A stretch of DNA of 64,000 nt, taken from Verrucomicrobiaceae bacterium. GTDB taxonomy: Bacteria; Verrucomicrobiota; Verrucomicrobiia; Verrucomicrobiales; Verrucomicrobiaceae. Below the pieces are notes generated by a model, which saw only the letters and a list, made by a program, of their open reading frames with translations, was not told the origin of the DNA and made no database searches. This document shows, one piece after another, positions 41,696 to 49,694 of this stretch (position 1 is the stretch's first letter; the number at the start of each line of letters is the position of its first letter). Both the position numbers and the translations under genes were made by a program. Location of the stretch: contig JAIYDW010000045.1 of NCBI GenBank assembly GCA_027487315.1, positions 1 to 64,000 of the forward strand. The letters run 5' to 3'.

Positions 41696-43630
41696 ATGTG
41701 CGGCATTTTTGGATTTTCAGGGTTTCGGGATGAGCGGGTTTTGGCGCGTATGGCCAAGGCGATGAGGCATCGGGGGCCGGATGGGGAAGGGATTTATGAG
41801 GCGCCGGAGGGGGTGGCGTTTTCGATGGGGATGGTGCGGCTGAGCATCATCGATTTGCACACGGGTTGGCAGCCGGTTTACAACGAGGATCACAGTGTGG
41901 CGGTGTGTTACAATGGGGAGTGCTACAACTATGTGGAGTTGCGGGCGGAGTTGGAGGCGAAGGGGCACCATTTCCGGACGCACTCGGACACGGAGTGTTT
42001 GGTGCATGGGTTTGAGGAGTGGGGGATCGATGGGCTGCTGGGGCGGTTGAACGGGATGTTTGCGTTTTGTTTGTATGACGTGCGGAAGGGGGAGTTTCAC
42101 CTGGCGCGGGATCGGTTTGGGCAGAAGCCACTGTATTATCATCAGGGGGGTGGGAAGTTTGCGTTTGCGAGCGAGGTGAAGAGTTTGCTGGAGTGTCCGC
42201 AGGTGAGTGCGGAGCCGAATTTGGATGCGATCGATGCGTATCTGACGCTGCGGAATGTGCCGGAGCCGGCGACGATGTTTGCGGGGGTGAAGATCCTGCC
42301 GGTGGCGCACCGGATGCGGTATCGGATGGCGGACGGGGATATGGAGATCAAGCGCTACTGGGAGGTGCCGCTGCTGGATGAGCGGACGGCGGTTTACAAG
42401 AGTGAGGAGGCGTATTTTGAGGCGTTTGAGAGCCTTTTTGATGATGCGGTGCGGCTGTGCATGCGGAGTGATGTGCCTGTGGGGGCGTATCTGAGCGCGG
42501 GGGTGGATTCGTCGCTGACGGTGGCGGGGATGAGGAAGTATTCTTCAGATATCAACACGTATTCGATCGGGTTCAATTCACCGGTGGATGAGACGGCTGG
42601 GGCGCGGGAGACGGCGGCGTTTTTGGGGACGAAGCATCATGAGATCCTTTGCGAGGCGGAGGATTTCAATTTGTTGCCGAAGGTGGTGTGGCACATGGAT
42701 CGTCCGGTGGGGGATGCGCTGATCCTTGCGTTCTACAAGCTGGCGCAGGGGGCGAGCAAGGATTTGAAGGTGGTGCTGGGTGGGGAGGGGGCGGATGAGG
42801 CGTTTGCGGGGTATTCGTTTCACAAGGTGATGTGCCAGGTGGAGAAGGTGCGGCGGGTGTTTCCGTTTGCGCCGGCGCTGGGGGCGAAGGTTTTCGAGAT
42901 GCTGCCGCACGGGGTGCTGAACAAGCTATTTTCGTTTCCGGCGGATTTGGGGAGCCAGGGGCAGAAACGGGTGGTGGCGTTTTTGAAGGGCTACAACGGG
43001 CGGGATCTGAATCACAATGTGAATGCGCTGCGGACGCTGTGGGGGCAGGATGAGCGGCGGGCTGTGTATTCGGAGGGGTTCAAGCAGCGGGCCAACGAGT
43101 CGCTATGGATGAATGTGGAGCAGGAGAAGGACAAGCACGGGCCGTTTTTGGATCGCATGCTGAAGTTGCAGTTTGATGAGTGGCTGCAGGATTGGGCGTT
43201 GATCCGGCAGGACAAGAATACGATGGCGCACAGCCTGGAGTATCGGCTGCCGTTTTTGGATCACCGGTTGATGGAGCTGGCGTTTTCGATGCCTGCGGAG
43301 CTGAAGATTCGGGGCAAGACGGACAAGTATGTTGAGCGTCGTTTGGCGGATAAGGTGTTTCCGGAGCACATTGCGCGGCGGAAGAAGATCCCGTTCTATT
43401 TGCCTGTGGAGTTCTTCTTGGAGAAGGCGCCGTTTCAGGCGCTGGTGAAGGACAATCTGAATGAGGCGGCGGTGAAGCGGCGGGGGTATTTTGATCCGAA
43501 GGCGGTGACGGCGCTGGTGGAGAAGATGCACGCGACGCGTGAGTTCCTATACTGCAAGCAGGTGGTGTCGCTGGTGGTGCTGGAACTGTGGCACCGGATT
43601 TTTGTGGATAGGGAGATTCGGTTTGAGTGA
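41696..43630 (+). CDS. asnB: Asparagine synthase (glutamine-hydrolysing)
   Basis: 644 residues from the ATG giving MCGIFGFSG, which places the nucleophile Cys at position 2 after Met removal. N-terminal class II glutaminase: RHRGPDGEG, YNGECYNYVELR. C-terminal synthetase with the PP-loop SAGVDSSLTVAG, then LGGEGADEAFAGY and HSLEYRLPFLDHRLMELAFSMP. It is the long form, often linked to exopolysaccharide or lipopolysaccharide clusters as well as to asparagine synthesis. No glycosyltransferase is nearby, so the plain biosynthetic role is likely. Confidence 0.95.
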   Translation: MCGIFGFSGFRDERVLARMAKAMRHRGPDGEGIYEAPEGVAFSMGMVRLSIIDLHTGWQPVYNEDHSVAVCYNGECYNYVELRAELEAKGHHFRTHSDTECLVHGFEEWGIDGLLGRLNGMFAFCLYDVRKGEFHLARDRFGQKPLYYHQGGGKFAFASEVKSLLECPQVSAEPNLDAIDAYLTLRNVPEPATMFAGVKILPVAHRMRYRMADGDMEIKRYWEVPLLDERTAVYKSEEAYFEAFESLFDDAVRLCMRSDVPVGAYLSAGVDSSLTVAGMRKYSSDINTYSIGFNSPVDETAGARETAAFLGTKHHEILCEAEDFNLLPKVVWHMDRPVGDALILAFYKLAQGASKDLKVVLGGEGADEAFAGYSFHKVMCQVEKVRRVFPFAPALGAKVFEMLPHGVLNKLFSFPADLGSQGQKRVVAFLKGYNGRDLNHNVNALRTLWGQDERRAVYSEGFKQRANESLWMNVEQEKDKHGPFLDRMLKLQFDEWLQDWALIRQDKNTMAHSLEYRLPFLDHRLMELAFSMPAELKIRGKTDKYVERRLADKVFPEHIARRKKIPFYLPVEFFLEKAPFQALVKDNLNEAAVKRRGYFDPKAVTALVEKMHATREFLYCKQVVSLVVLELWHRIFVDREIRFE

Positions 43631-43733
43631 GGTCAGGGTGCGGGCGGGGATTTTTGGGTTTTGGGTTTGAGGGAGGGTGCAATCGGGGGTTGGGTGATTG
43701 CAGTTTGTCAGACATCTTGACAAGGCTAGGGGA

Positions 43734-44183
43734 ATGAGATGGGATGAGTTAATGGAGCAGGGTATCAAGAGGCGCTTTTCGACTTTAAGCCGGGTGTGTG
43801 GCTTCTTGCTGTTGGTTTTTCTCGTTGCTGGTGGGATGGTTTTTTGGAGGGCTTACCAGGATGTTAGGGCGGGGCAACGAAGATTGGCGGAAGTGGCGAG
43901 GATGGAGGATGCTGAACGGACGGCGCTCTTTCAGGGGTGTCTAGGAATGGCGAATCGAGAGCTAGGGCCGGTAGAGTCCGAGCACTGGCCAGCGGTAGTG
44001 GCGGCGCTCAAACCCGAGCGCGTTCACGTGAGGGACAACGGGGTCGTTGTTGAGTTGAATGCGAAGAGTCTGCGCTACGCTGCTCTGCTCTTAAGCCGAA
44101 AAGGCGAGGGAGATTCGTGGAAATTGTTTCTCGTCAACTTCGATGGCGCGAACGAGTTTTGGCCCTCGGATCAAGTGGAATAG
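43734..44183 (+). CDS. Small single-pass membrane protein, unknown function
   Basis: 149 residues from MRWDELMEQG; a second ATG 18 bases on is also possible. One transmembrane helix (~residues 24-43, CGFLLLVFLVAGGMVFW) is followed by a ~105-residue soluble part with a charged helix (RAGQRRLAEVARMEDAERTAL) and mixed beta elements ending FVNFDGANEFWPSD-like. No family recognised. G/C skew is weaker than in asnB upstream. It converges on rarA. Confidence 0.65.
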   Translation: MRWDELMEQGIKRRFSTLSRVCGFLLLVFLVAGGMVFWRAYQDVRAGQRRLAEVARMEDAERTALFQGCLGMANRELGPVESEHWPAVVAALKPERVHVRDNGVVVELNAKSLRYAALLLSRKGEGDSWKLFLVNFDGANEFWPSDQVE

Positions 44184-44208
44184 GATGGCGGCAAACTGGG
44201 TGCTGGTT

Positions 44209-45552
44209 CTATTTTTGGGCTTCCCATAGGGTGCGCCAGTGGTCTAGGCGTTCTTTGATGCGGGCTTCGAGGCCGTGGGTGGTGGGTTCGTAGTAGGTGC
44301 GGCCGCCTTCGATGCAGCGCTGGGGGACGAAGCCGTCTTCGTAGTCGTGAGGGTAGAGGTAGCCTTCGCCGTGGCCGAACTGTTTGGCACCGGCGTAGTG
44401 GCCGTCGCGGAGGTGTTGGGGGACGGGGAGAGTGCGGCCGGTTTTGATGTCCTCCAGGGCGGCGTTGATGCCGGCGTAGGCGCGGTTGCTTTTGGGAGCG
44501 GTGGCGATGTAAACAGCGGCGTGGGCGAGGGGGATGCGGGCTTCGGGCATTCCGACGAATTCGGCGGCCTGATGGGCGGCCATGGCGACGCGGAGGGCGT
44601 TGCTGTCGGCGAGGCCAACGTCTTCGCTGGCGGCGATGACGATGCGGCGCGAGATGAAGCGGATGTCCTCCCCTGCGTAAAGCATTTTGGCGAGCCAGTA
44701 GAGGGTGGCGTCGGGGTCGGAGGCGCGCATGCTCTTTATAAAGGCGCTGATGGTGTCGTAATGGGCGTCGCCATCGCCATCATAGACGACGGTTTTTTGT
44801 TGGACGGATTGTTCGGCGACTTGGAGGGTGATGTCGACGATGCCGCTGGCGTTGGCGGGGGTGGTGAGGGCGGCGAGTTCGAGAGCGTTCAGGGCTTTGC
44901 GCGCGTCGCCATCGGCGATGGTGGCGAGGTGGGCGGCGGCGTCGGGGTGGAGGTCGATGCTGAGGAAGCCGAGGCCACGTTCTTTGTCGGCGAGGGCGCG
45001 CTGCATGACGGCGAGGAGGTCGTCCTGGGTGAGGGGTTCGAGGGCGAAGATTTGGGAGCGGGAGACGAGGGGGCTGTTGACGTAGAAGAAGGGGTTGTGG
45101 GTGGTGGCGCCGATGAAGCGGAGGGTGCCGCGTTCGATGTGGGGTAGGAGGACGTCCTGCTGGGCTTTGTTGAAGCGGTGGATTTCGTCGACGAAGAGGA
45201 TGGTGGCGCGGCCGTCGAGGCGGAGGTAACCGGCGGCGGCTTCAGCGGCGTTGCGGATGTCGGCGACGTTGCTTTCGACGCCGCTGAGGTTGATGAAGTG
45301 GCACTTGGTTTCGAGGGAGATGATGTGGGCGAGGGTGGTTTTGCCGACGCCGGGTGGGCCGTAGAAGAGGAGGGAGGAGAAGCGGTCGGCCTCGATGGCG
45401 CGGCGGAGGAGCATGCCGGGGGCGATGAGGTGCTGCTGGCCGGCGTATTCGTCGAGGCAGCGGGGGCGGACGCGGGCGGAGAGGGGGGTGTTTTGGGAGG
45501 GGACCTCGGCGGGCGCGGGTGGGGGCGCGGGGGAGTGGAAGAGGTCGGACAT
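44209..45552 (-). CDS. rarA: Replication-associated recombination AAA+ ATPase RarA
   Basis: 447 residues. Clamp-loader-like ATPase (MgsA/WRNIP1 family) acting at stalled forks. Walker [15 protein letters not shown], Walker [22 protein letters not shown], sensor 1 [11 protein letters not shown], then the MgsA C-terminal domain ([38 protein letters not shown]). The first 20 residues are Pro-rich. Its 5' end, 45523-45567, is exactly repeated at 46051-46095. Confidence 0.96.
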   Translation of the reverse strand: MSDLFHSPAPPPAPAEVPSQNTPLSARVRPRCLDEYAGQQHLIAPGMLLRRAIEADRFSSLLFYGPPGVGKTTLAHIISLETKCHFINLSGVESNVADIRNAAEAAAGYLRLDGRATILFVDEIHRFNKAQQDVLLPHIERGTLRFIGATTHNPFFYVNSPLVSRSQIFALEPLTQDDLLAVMQRALADKERGLGFLSIDLHPDAAAHLATIADGDARKALNALELAALTTPANASGIVDITLQVAEQSVQQKTVVYDGDGDAHYDTISAFIKSMRASDPDATLYWLAKMLYAGEDIRFISRRIVIAASEDVGLADSNALRVAMAAHQAAEFVGMPEARIPLAHAAVYIATAPKSNRAYAGINAALEDIKTGRTLPVPQHLRDGHYAGAKQFGHGEGYLYPHDYEDGFVPQRCIEGGRTYYEPTTHGLEARIKERLDHWRTLWEAQK

Positions 45553-45567
45553 GGGGACGATGGGGGA
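45523..45567. repeat. Left copy of a 45-bp exact repeat (rarA 5' end)
   Basis: The stretch covers the rarA start codon and 5' flank. The identical 45 bases recur at 46051-46095, 528 bases away in the same orientation. Confidence 0.95.
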
Positions 45568-45578
45568 TAGACTGGGTG

Positions 45579-45635
45579 GGGACTAAGGGGCTTCTCCGAC
45601 GGCCCGAAGCACCGTCAGCCGGAGCGCGGGACTAA
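45579..45635. repeat. Hairpin element with 8-bp direct repeats (REP/MITE-like)
   Basis: GGGACTAA occurs at 45579-45586 and 45628-45635. Between them is an inverted repeat, GACGG/CCGTC around a 9-base loop, with CTCCG and CGGAG further out. It coincides with the point where the PIN toxin remnant is cut off. The flanking repeats could be a target-site duplication. Confidence 0.55.
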
Positions 45636-45697
45636 AGATGCTGCTGGCCAATGGCACAGAGATTCAAGATGACAGAGGTGTCGGTGACGACAATCAC
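45632..45697 (-). pseudogene. Truncated PIN-domain toxin (N-terminal remnant)
   Basis: Starting at a GTG that overlaps the antitoxin stop (GTGA), the minus strand encodes VIVVTDTSVILNLCAIGQ and two to four more residues, then stops. This is the first strand and helix of a PIN-domain ribonuclease, with the metal-binding Asp in TDTSV, as in toxins partnered with UPF0175 antitoxins. The other ~130 residues are missing; a hairpin element begins at the break. The protein cannot be active. Confidence 0.8.
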
Positions 45698-45933
45698 AGT
45701 CTGCCGAGGGAACGCAGGGTTTGAAGATCCTGAGCGAAGGCGTCCTCAGTGAAACAAGAGATGCGACGTTCATTGAGCACTTCATCAAAGGCGTGAAGGT
45801 CGAGTCCAGCCATTCGAGCCGCGACGAGGCGCGAGACATGACCTGCGGCGTAGGCACCGCAGGCCAAGTCGAGAAGGATTTCACCTTCACCCATTTCGGC
45901 AAGCGCGGGGTCGTCGGGTAGAGTGATCGTCAT
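45694..45933 (-). CDS. UPF0175-family antitoxin, now without a toxin
   Basis: 79 residues. The sequence fits UPF0175: MTITLPDDPALAEM, a helical part LLDLACGAYAAGHVSRLVAARMAGLDLHAFDEVLNERRI split over ~20-60, then FTEDAFAQDLQTL. These small HTH-like proteins neutralise PIN-domain toxins. Its partner directly downstream survives only as a ~21-residue remnant. The gene lies inside a segment bracketed by rarA and batD end fragments. Confidence 0.82.
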   Translation of the reverse strand: MTITLPDDPALAEMGEGEILLDLACGAYAAGHVSRLVAARMAGLDLHAFDEVLNERRISCFTEDAFAQDLQTLRSLGRL

Positions 45934-46003
45934 GGGTTCAAGGTAACCGATGACTGAAGGGCGGGCAAGACTGCTGTGCTGCCACCAAGAGAACGGGGCT
46001 CAA

Positions 46004-46034
46004 GGGATGAGGGCGGGGTTGTAGGGCCAGAGGG
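46004..46034. pseudogene. Duplicated 3' end fragment of the BatD-type gene
   Basis: 31 bases identical to 47092-47122, which encode the last ~10 residues (LWPYNPALIP) of the BatD-type protein. The fragment has the same orientation as the original and is immediately followed by the rarA 5' fragment. Confidence 0.88.
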
Positions 46035-46050
46035 CTGCGGGGACCTTCGA

Positions 46051-46095
46051 GGGCGCGGGGGAGTGGAAGAGGTCGGACATGGGGACGATGGGGGA
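46051..46095. pseudogene. Duplicated 5' end fragment of rarA
   Basis: 45 bases identical to 45523-45567, including the start codon and about ten codons of rarA on the minus strand; the frame then runs into unrelated sequence. Similarity continues weakly to the left (GGGGACCT shared, with a ~12-base gap). Confidence 0.92.
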
Positions 46096-46139
46096 GGAAG
46101 CGGGTTTGGTGCGAGGCGAAAAGGTTTATCTTTGCGGAT

Positions 46140-47060
46140 TCATTGGGGGTCGTCGGGTGGTGTGGGATGGCCTACGGCAGCGAGTTTGATTGCAGCCCAG
46201 GTGCCTTCTCGTGCTAAGGAAATGTATGGGTCGATTACAGCGAGGGATCCGATCCCAGGAATCCGGACGACATTTTCATCATGCAGATCATGGGCAAGGA
46301 TCCCTGTCACGGGGTGGAGATAGGCGAAGTAGCCATCGTCAAGGATGCCATCGTGCCTGAGTTGAATGGGCGCGAAACCCATTGCGGCCATCAGATCATC
46401 GGTCTCGGGTTTGCTCACCAGCGGACGTGTGGTGTCCACTTCGACGTGGGGTTGAGAAACGACTGGGGCGAGTTCTTTGCTTTTGGCATTGATGGTGAAA
46501 CCTTCAAGGCGATAAGCCGTCTCTGGGAATAGCGCTGCATGGAGACGCATCCGCGTCAGGTAATCGCCAAGAAGGCTGAAGTTCACACTGTGATAGAGTC
46601 TTTTGACCCACCGACCGGTTTCTTGATCATGGTAAACCTGATGTTCAGCTCCTCCCCGGTTGCCTTGAGCGCTCCATAGACGGGCAAAATGGTCTTCGTC
46701 ATGAATGATGGCGTCGTGCTCTGCCCATTTTCTGAGGGCGTGGCGACCTGCTCGGTCAATGGGGCCGAGTCGACTTAGCTCGCGGAGTTGCTGCGGGAGC
46801 TGCGGGATTTCAGATAATCGTAGCCCTTGAGCGCCTGCGCGGTAGTGAGTTTCGGCCTGTTTGAAATCGAATCCGCCGTTGCCTTCGTCGCCAGTGAGGT
46901 CGGCTGGGGCACGGTGATATTGAAGAGCGGCTTCGATGGGGTGTATGGCATAATGACGTTGGGAATGTAGCCTGAAAGCCTGGAGGGTCAAGTTTGGGTC
47001 GGCCTGTCCGCCGCCCTCGCCGAAGGGATTCGGAGCAGGGGTGGGAAAGGAGTTGGCCAT
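46140..47060 (-). CDS. Stand-alone kinase-like protein of the polyvalent-protein type
   Basis: 306 residues. The N-terminal ~120 residues are unassigned and begin MANSFPTPAPNPFGEGGG. The second half resembles the Ser/Thr/Tyr kinase-like domain found in polyvalent proteins of phages and conjugative elements: GGAEHQVYHDQETGRWVKRL (Lys of the N-lobe), YLTRMRLHAALFPET, VSQPHVEVDTTRP, then HDLHDENVV resembling the catalytic HxDxxxxN and AVIDPYISL as the metal-binding Asp. Usually this domain is part of very large mobile-element proteins; here it is alone, between a rarA fragment and batD. Identification is by motif memory only. Confidence 0.6.
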   Translation of the reverse strand: MANSFPTPAPNPFGEGGGQADPNLTLQAFRLHSQRHYAIHPIEAALQYHRAPADLTGDEGNGGFDFKQAETHYRAGAQGLRLSEIPQLPQQLRELSRLGPIDRAGRHALRKWAEHDAIIHDEDHFARLWSAQGNRGGAEHQVYHDQETGRWVKRLYHSVNFSLLGDYLTRMRLHAALFPETAYRLEGFTINAKSKELAPVVSQPHVEVDTTRPLVSKPETDDLMAAMGFAPIQLRHDGILDDGYFAYLHPVTGILAHDLHDENVVRIPGIGSLAVIDPYISLAREGTWAAIKLAAVGHPTPPDDPQ

Positions 47061-47087
47061 GCCGGGTGCGAAGAGGGGGCGCCGGGG

Positions 47088-49646
47088 TTAGGGGATGAGG
47101 GCGGGGTTGTAGGGCCAGAGGGGGGTGAGGGCGGCGTTTTCGACCCAGCCGCGGAGGGGGGCGGGTTGGTAGGGGATTTCGCAGTAGGTCCAGGCGCCGC
47201 GGACTTCGAGGATGCGGGTGGCGGAGCCGGGGGGGAGGTCGATGACGGGGCCGGCGGTGGCGGCGGCGGCGGAGTGGGCGCGGGTGTCCTTGGAGGTGAC
47301 GAGGGCGATTTGGTCGGTGCGCTCTTTGGGGGTGGGGCGGACGAGGAGGAAGACGATGGCGAAGGTCAGAATGCAGGTGCCGAGGACGGAGATGATTCGG
47401 GCGGGGACGCGGAGTTTTGAGGTGAGGATGAGCCAGCCTGCGGGGAGGACGAGGAGCCAGAAGCCGAGGGCGGCGAGCAGGGTCCACTGATTTTGGCTGA
47501 GTTTCAGGCTCCAGTCGTGGAGGGGGGAGGCGGGCTGGTAGGAGAGGAAGCGGAGGCGTTCGTCGAGGAGTTGCAGGTTCTGGCGGAGTTCGGGGTCGTT
47601 GGGGGTGAAGAATTGGGCGCGGCGATACCAGAGGGCGGCGCGGCCGAGGTCGCCGGCGCGGTAGCGGGCGTGGCCGATGAGTTCGAAGAGTTCGGGGCTG
47701 AGCTGGGCTTTGTCGGGGTCTTTGACGAGGGATTCGGCGAGGTATTGGGTGTCTTTGAATTTGCCTTTGGTGAAGGCTTCGCGGGCTTTGGTGTAGGTGG
47801 TGTCGGGGTCCTGGGCGGGGAGGGTGGCGGTGAGTGAGAGGAGGAGGGCCAGGGTGGCAAGGGTTTTTGTGGTGGTCGCGGTGGCGGATTGGCTGGCTTC
47901 GCTGAGGGCGGTGGTTTTGAGGGATTCGAGGTGGCGGAGGATGTCTTTGCGCTCGGCGGGGGTGAGGGGTGTGGCGGGGGTGGTGGGGCCGGCGAAGTTG
48001 TGGTCGGCGTAGCGTTTGAGGAGGGCGGCGTATTCGGGGCGGTCCTGGGTGTCCGGGCGGGCGGCGGTGAGGAGGAACTGGGAGGCGCGGCGGAGGAATT
48101 CTTGATCGGGGAGGGAGGATTCGGTGACGGCGGACCAGGCTTGGCGGATCTGGCCGGCGGGTCCGGCGGCGAGGCGGGCGCGTTTTTGGGCGGAGGCACG
48201 GCCGATGAAGGCGAGGGCGAGAGCGAGGAGGGGGAGGCTTTGGGCGGCCCAGAAGAGGGGCTGCTGGAGGAGGGGGGGCTGGGTGGCGGGTTTGATCCAG
48301 GTGGCGGTGGCGGGGAGTTCGGTGAGGATGTCGGCGAGTTCGGCGCGCGGGGCGACAGCGGGAGGAGGGGCGTCTGCAGCGATGGAACCGTCGGCGGGTG
48401 AGCCGTCTGGTTTGGCGGCGACCGGGGCGGGGGCTTCGATTTTGAGGGGGATGGGGGAGGTCTGGAGGACGACGTATTTTTTCTGGGTGGGGCTGAAGAA
48501 GACGATTTCGTAAGGGGGCAGGATGGCGTGGGCTTTCTGCGGGACGATAACGGTGGAGTAGTTGACGGTGCGTTCGACGGTGGGTTGGAGGACGGGGTCG
48601 ATGGTGCCTTCGGCGTTGAAGCGGCGGGAGGGGTAGGTTTTCCAGTCGGCGGGTTCGCTGAGTTTGGGTTCGGTGAGGGCGTCGAAGTTGCCGGAGCCGG
48701 TGACGCTGAGTTCGACGCTGATGGGGTCGCCGACTTTCAGGCCTTCGGTGGGGGAGGCTTTGGCGGAGAGGGTGAAGTCACCGACGGCGCCGGAGAAGGA
48801 GGCGGGTTTGCCTTCGGTGGGAAGAGGGATGACTTTGACAGGGATCTGGCTGCTTTTGGCGATGATTTTTTGGGGTTCGGCAAAGGGGAAGCCGCCGAAG
48901 GGGGAGTTCGCCATGCCGCCCTGGCCCATGACCTCGACGAGGAGTTCCTGATTGGCGGGGCCGATTTTGAGGTCGCCGGTGCGGAGGGCGGAGATGGTGG
49001 AGCGGAAGGTGAAGACGTTGAAGCCGATGTTGGCGACGACTTCCTGGGATTGTTCGGCCTGTTGAGGGAAGCGCTGGATGGCGAAGTCGTCTTTATTGAT
49101 GTCGATGAGGCCGAAGCGGCGGAGGCCCATTTGGCGGGGGACGTAGAGAGCGGCGGAGAGGGGGACGAGTTCGCCCTGGTAGATTTCGGTTTTGCCGATT
49201 TCGAGTTGGAGGAAGGCTTCTTCGGAGCTGGGTTGGCCGGGGTTGGCGCTTTGGGTGTTGACCTGACCCTGGACGACTTTGAATTGGACTTCGTTGCTTT
49301 GGACGGTCTGATTTCCGAGGGTGACGGTTTGGGCGGGGATAACGAAGTCGCCGGGTTCGGTGCCGACGAGGGCCCAGGTGAAGGTCACCTTGGAGGAGGT
49401 GACGCCGTTGATCATTTGGAACTGCTGGGAGGTGGAGACGGAGGAGACCTGCTGGACCTGGAGCGGGAGGCGGAGTTCGGGGAGGGCGGTGGGGGCGGCG
49501 CCGCTGACTGAGATGGTGTAGGCGACGTTTTGGTTGGGGCGCGCCTGGGCGGGGGCGATGGAGGCTTTGACCTCAATGCCTGCGTTTTGGGCTGCGGCGG
49601 GGAGGGTGAGCAGGAGGAGGAAGAGGAAGGAGAGGAGGCGGGGCAT
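47088..49646 (-). CDS. BatD-BatE-like fusion protein
   Basis: 852 residues. A signal peptide (1-19, PAAAQ) precedes a BatD-type region (oxygen-tolerance family, ~20-450) with repeated beta-sandwich segments and the motif ALVGTEPGDFVIPAQTV. A transmembrane segment lies near ~465. Beyond ~620 come TPR repeats (YLAESLVKDPDKAQLSPELFELIG split, ALWYRRAQFFTPNDPELRQNL), two more membrane helices and an SH3-like end (PPGSATRILEVRGAWTYCEI). This matches BatE joined to BatD. Bat proteins are inner-membrane stress factors in several phyla. It lies 48 bases after the VWA gene in an operon. Confidence 0.85.
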   Translation of the reverse strand: MPRLLSFLFLLLLTLPAAAQNAGIEVKASIAPAQARPNQNVAYTISVSGAAPTALPELRLPLQVQQVSSVSTSQQFQMINGVTSSKVTFTWALVGTEPGDFVIPAQTVTLGNQTVQSNEVQFKVVQGQVNTQSANPGQPSSEEAFLQLEIGKTEIYQGELVPLSAALYVPRQMGLRRFGLIDINKDDFAIQRFPQQAEQSQEVVANIGFNVFTFRSTISALRTGDLKIGPANQELLVEVMGQGGMANSPFGGFPFAEPQKIIAKSSQIPVKVIPLPTEGKPASFSGAVGDFTLSAKASPTEGLKVGDPISVELSVTGSGNFDALTEPKLSEPADWKTYPSRRFNAEGTIDPVLQPTVERTVNYSTVIVPQKAHAILPPYEIVFFSPTQKKYVVLQTSPIPLKIEAPAPVAAKPDGSPADGSIAADAPPPAVAPRAELADILTELPATATWIKPATQPPLLQQPLFWAAQSLPLLALALAFIGRASAQKRARLAAGPAGQIRQAWSAVTESSLPDQEFLRRASQFLLTAARPDTQDRPEYAALLKRYADHNFAGPTTPATPLTPAERKDILRHLESLKTTALSEASQSATATTTKTLATLALLLSLTATLPAQDPDTTYTKAREAFTKGKFKDTQYLAESLVKDPDKAQLSPELFELIGHARYRAGDLGRAALWYRRAQFFTPNDPELRQNLQLLDERLRFLSYQPASPLHDWSLKLSQNQWTLLAALGFWLLVLPAGWLILTSKLRVPARIISVLGTCILTFAIVFLLVRPTPKERTDQIALVTSKDTRAHSAAAATAGPVIDLPPGSATRILEVRGAWTYCEIPYQPAPLRGWVENAALTPLWPYNPALIP

Positions 49647-49694
49647 GAGGGGCGGTGATCAGTGAGTAGTCAGTGGTGAGTAGGCGGACTGGGA

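Noticed and set aside
45615-45902. A 95-residue Ser/Cys-rich frame on the minus strand
   Set aside because: It overlaps the UPF0175 antitoxin gene in another frame and has no protein-like features.
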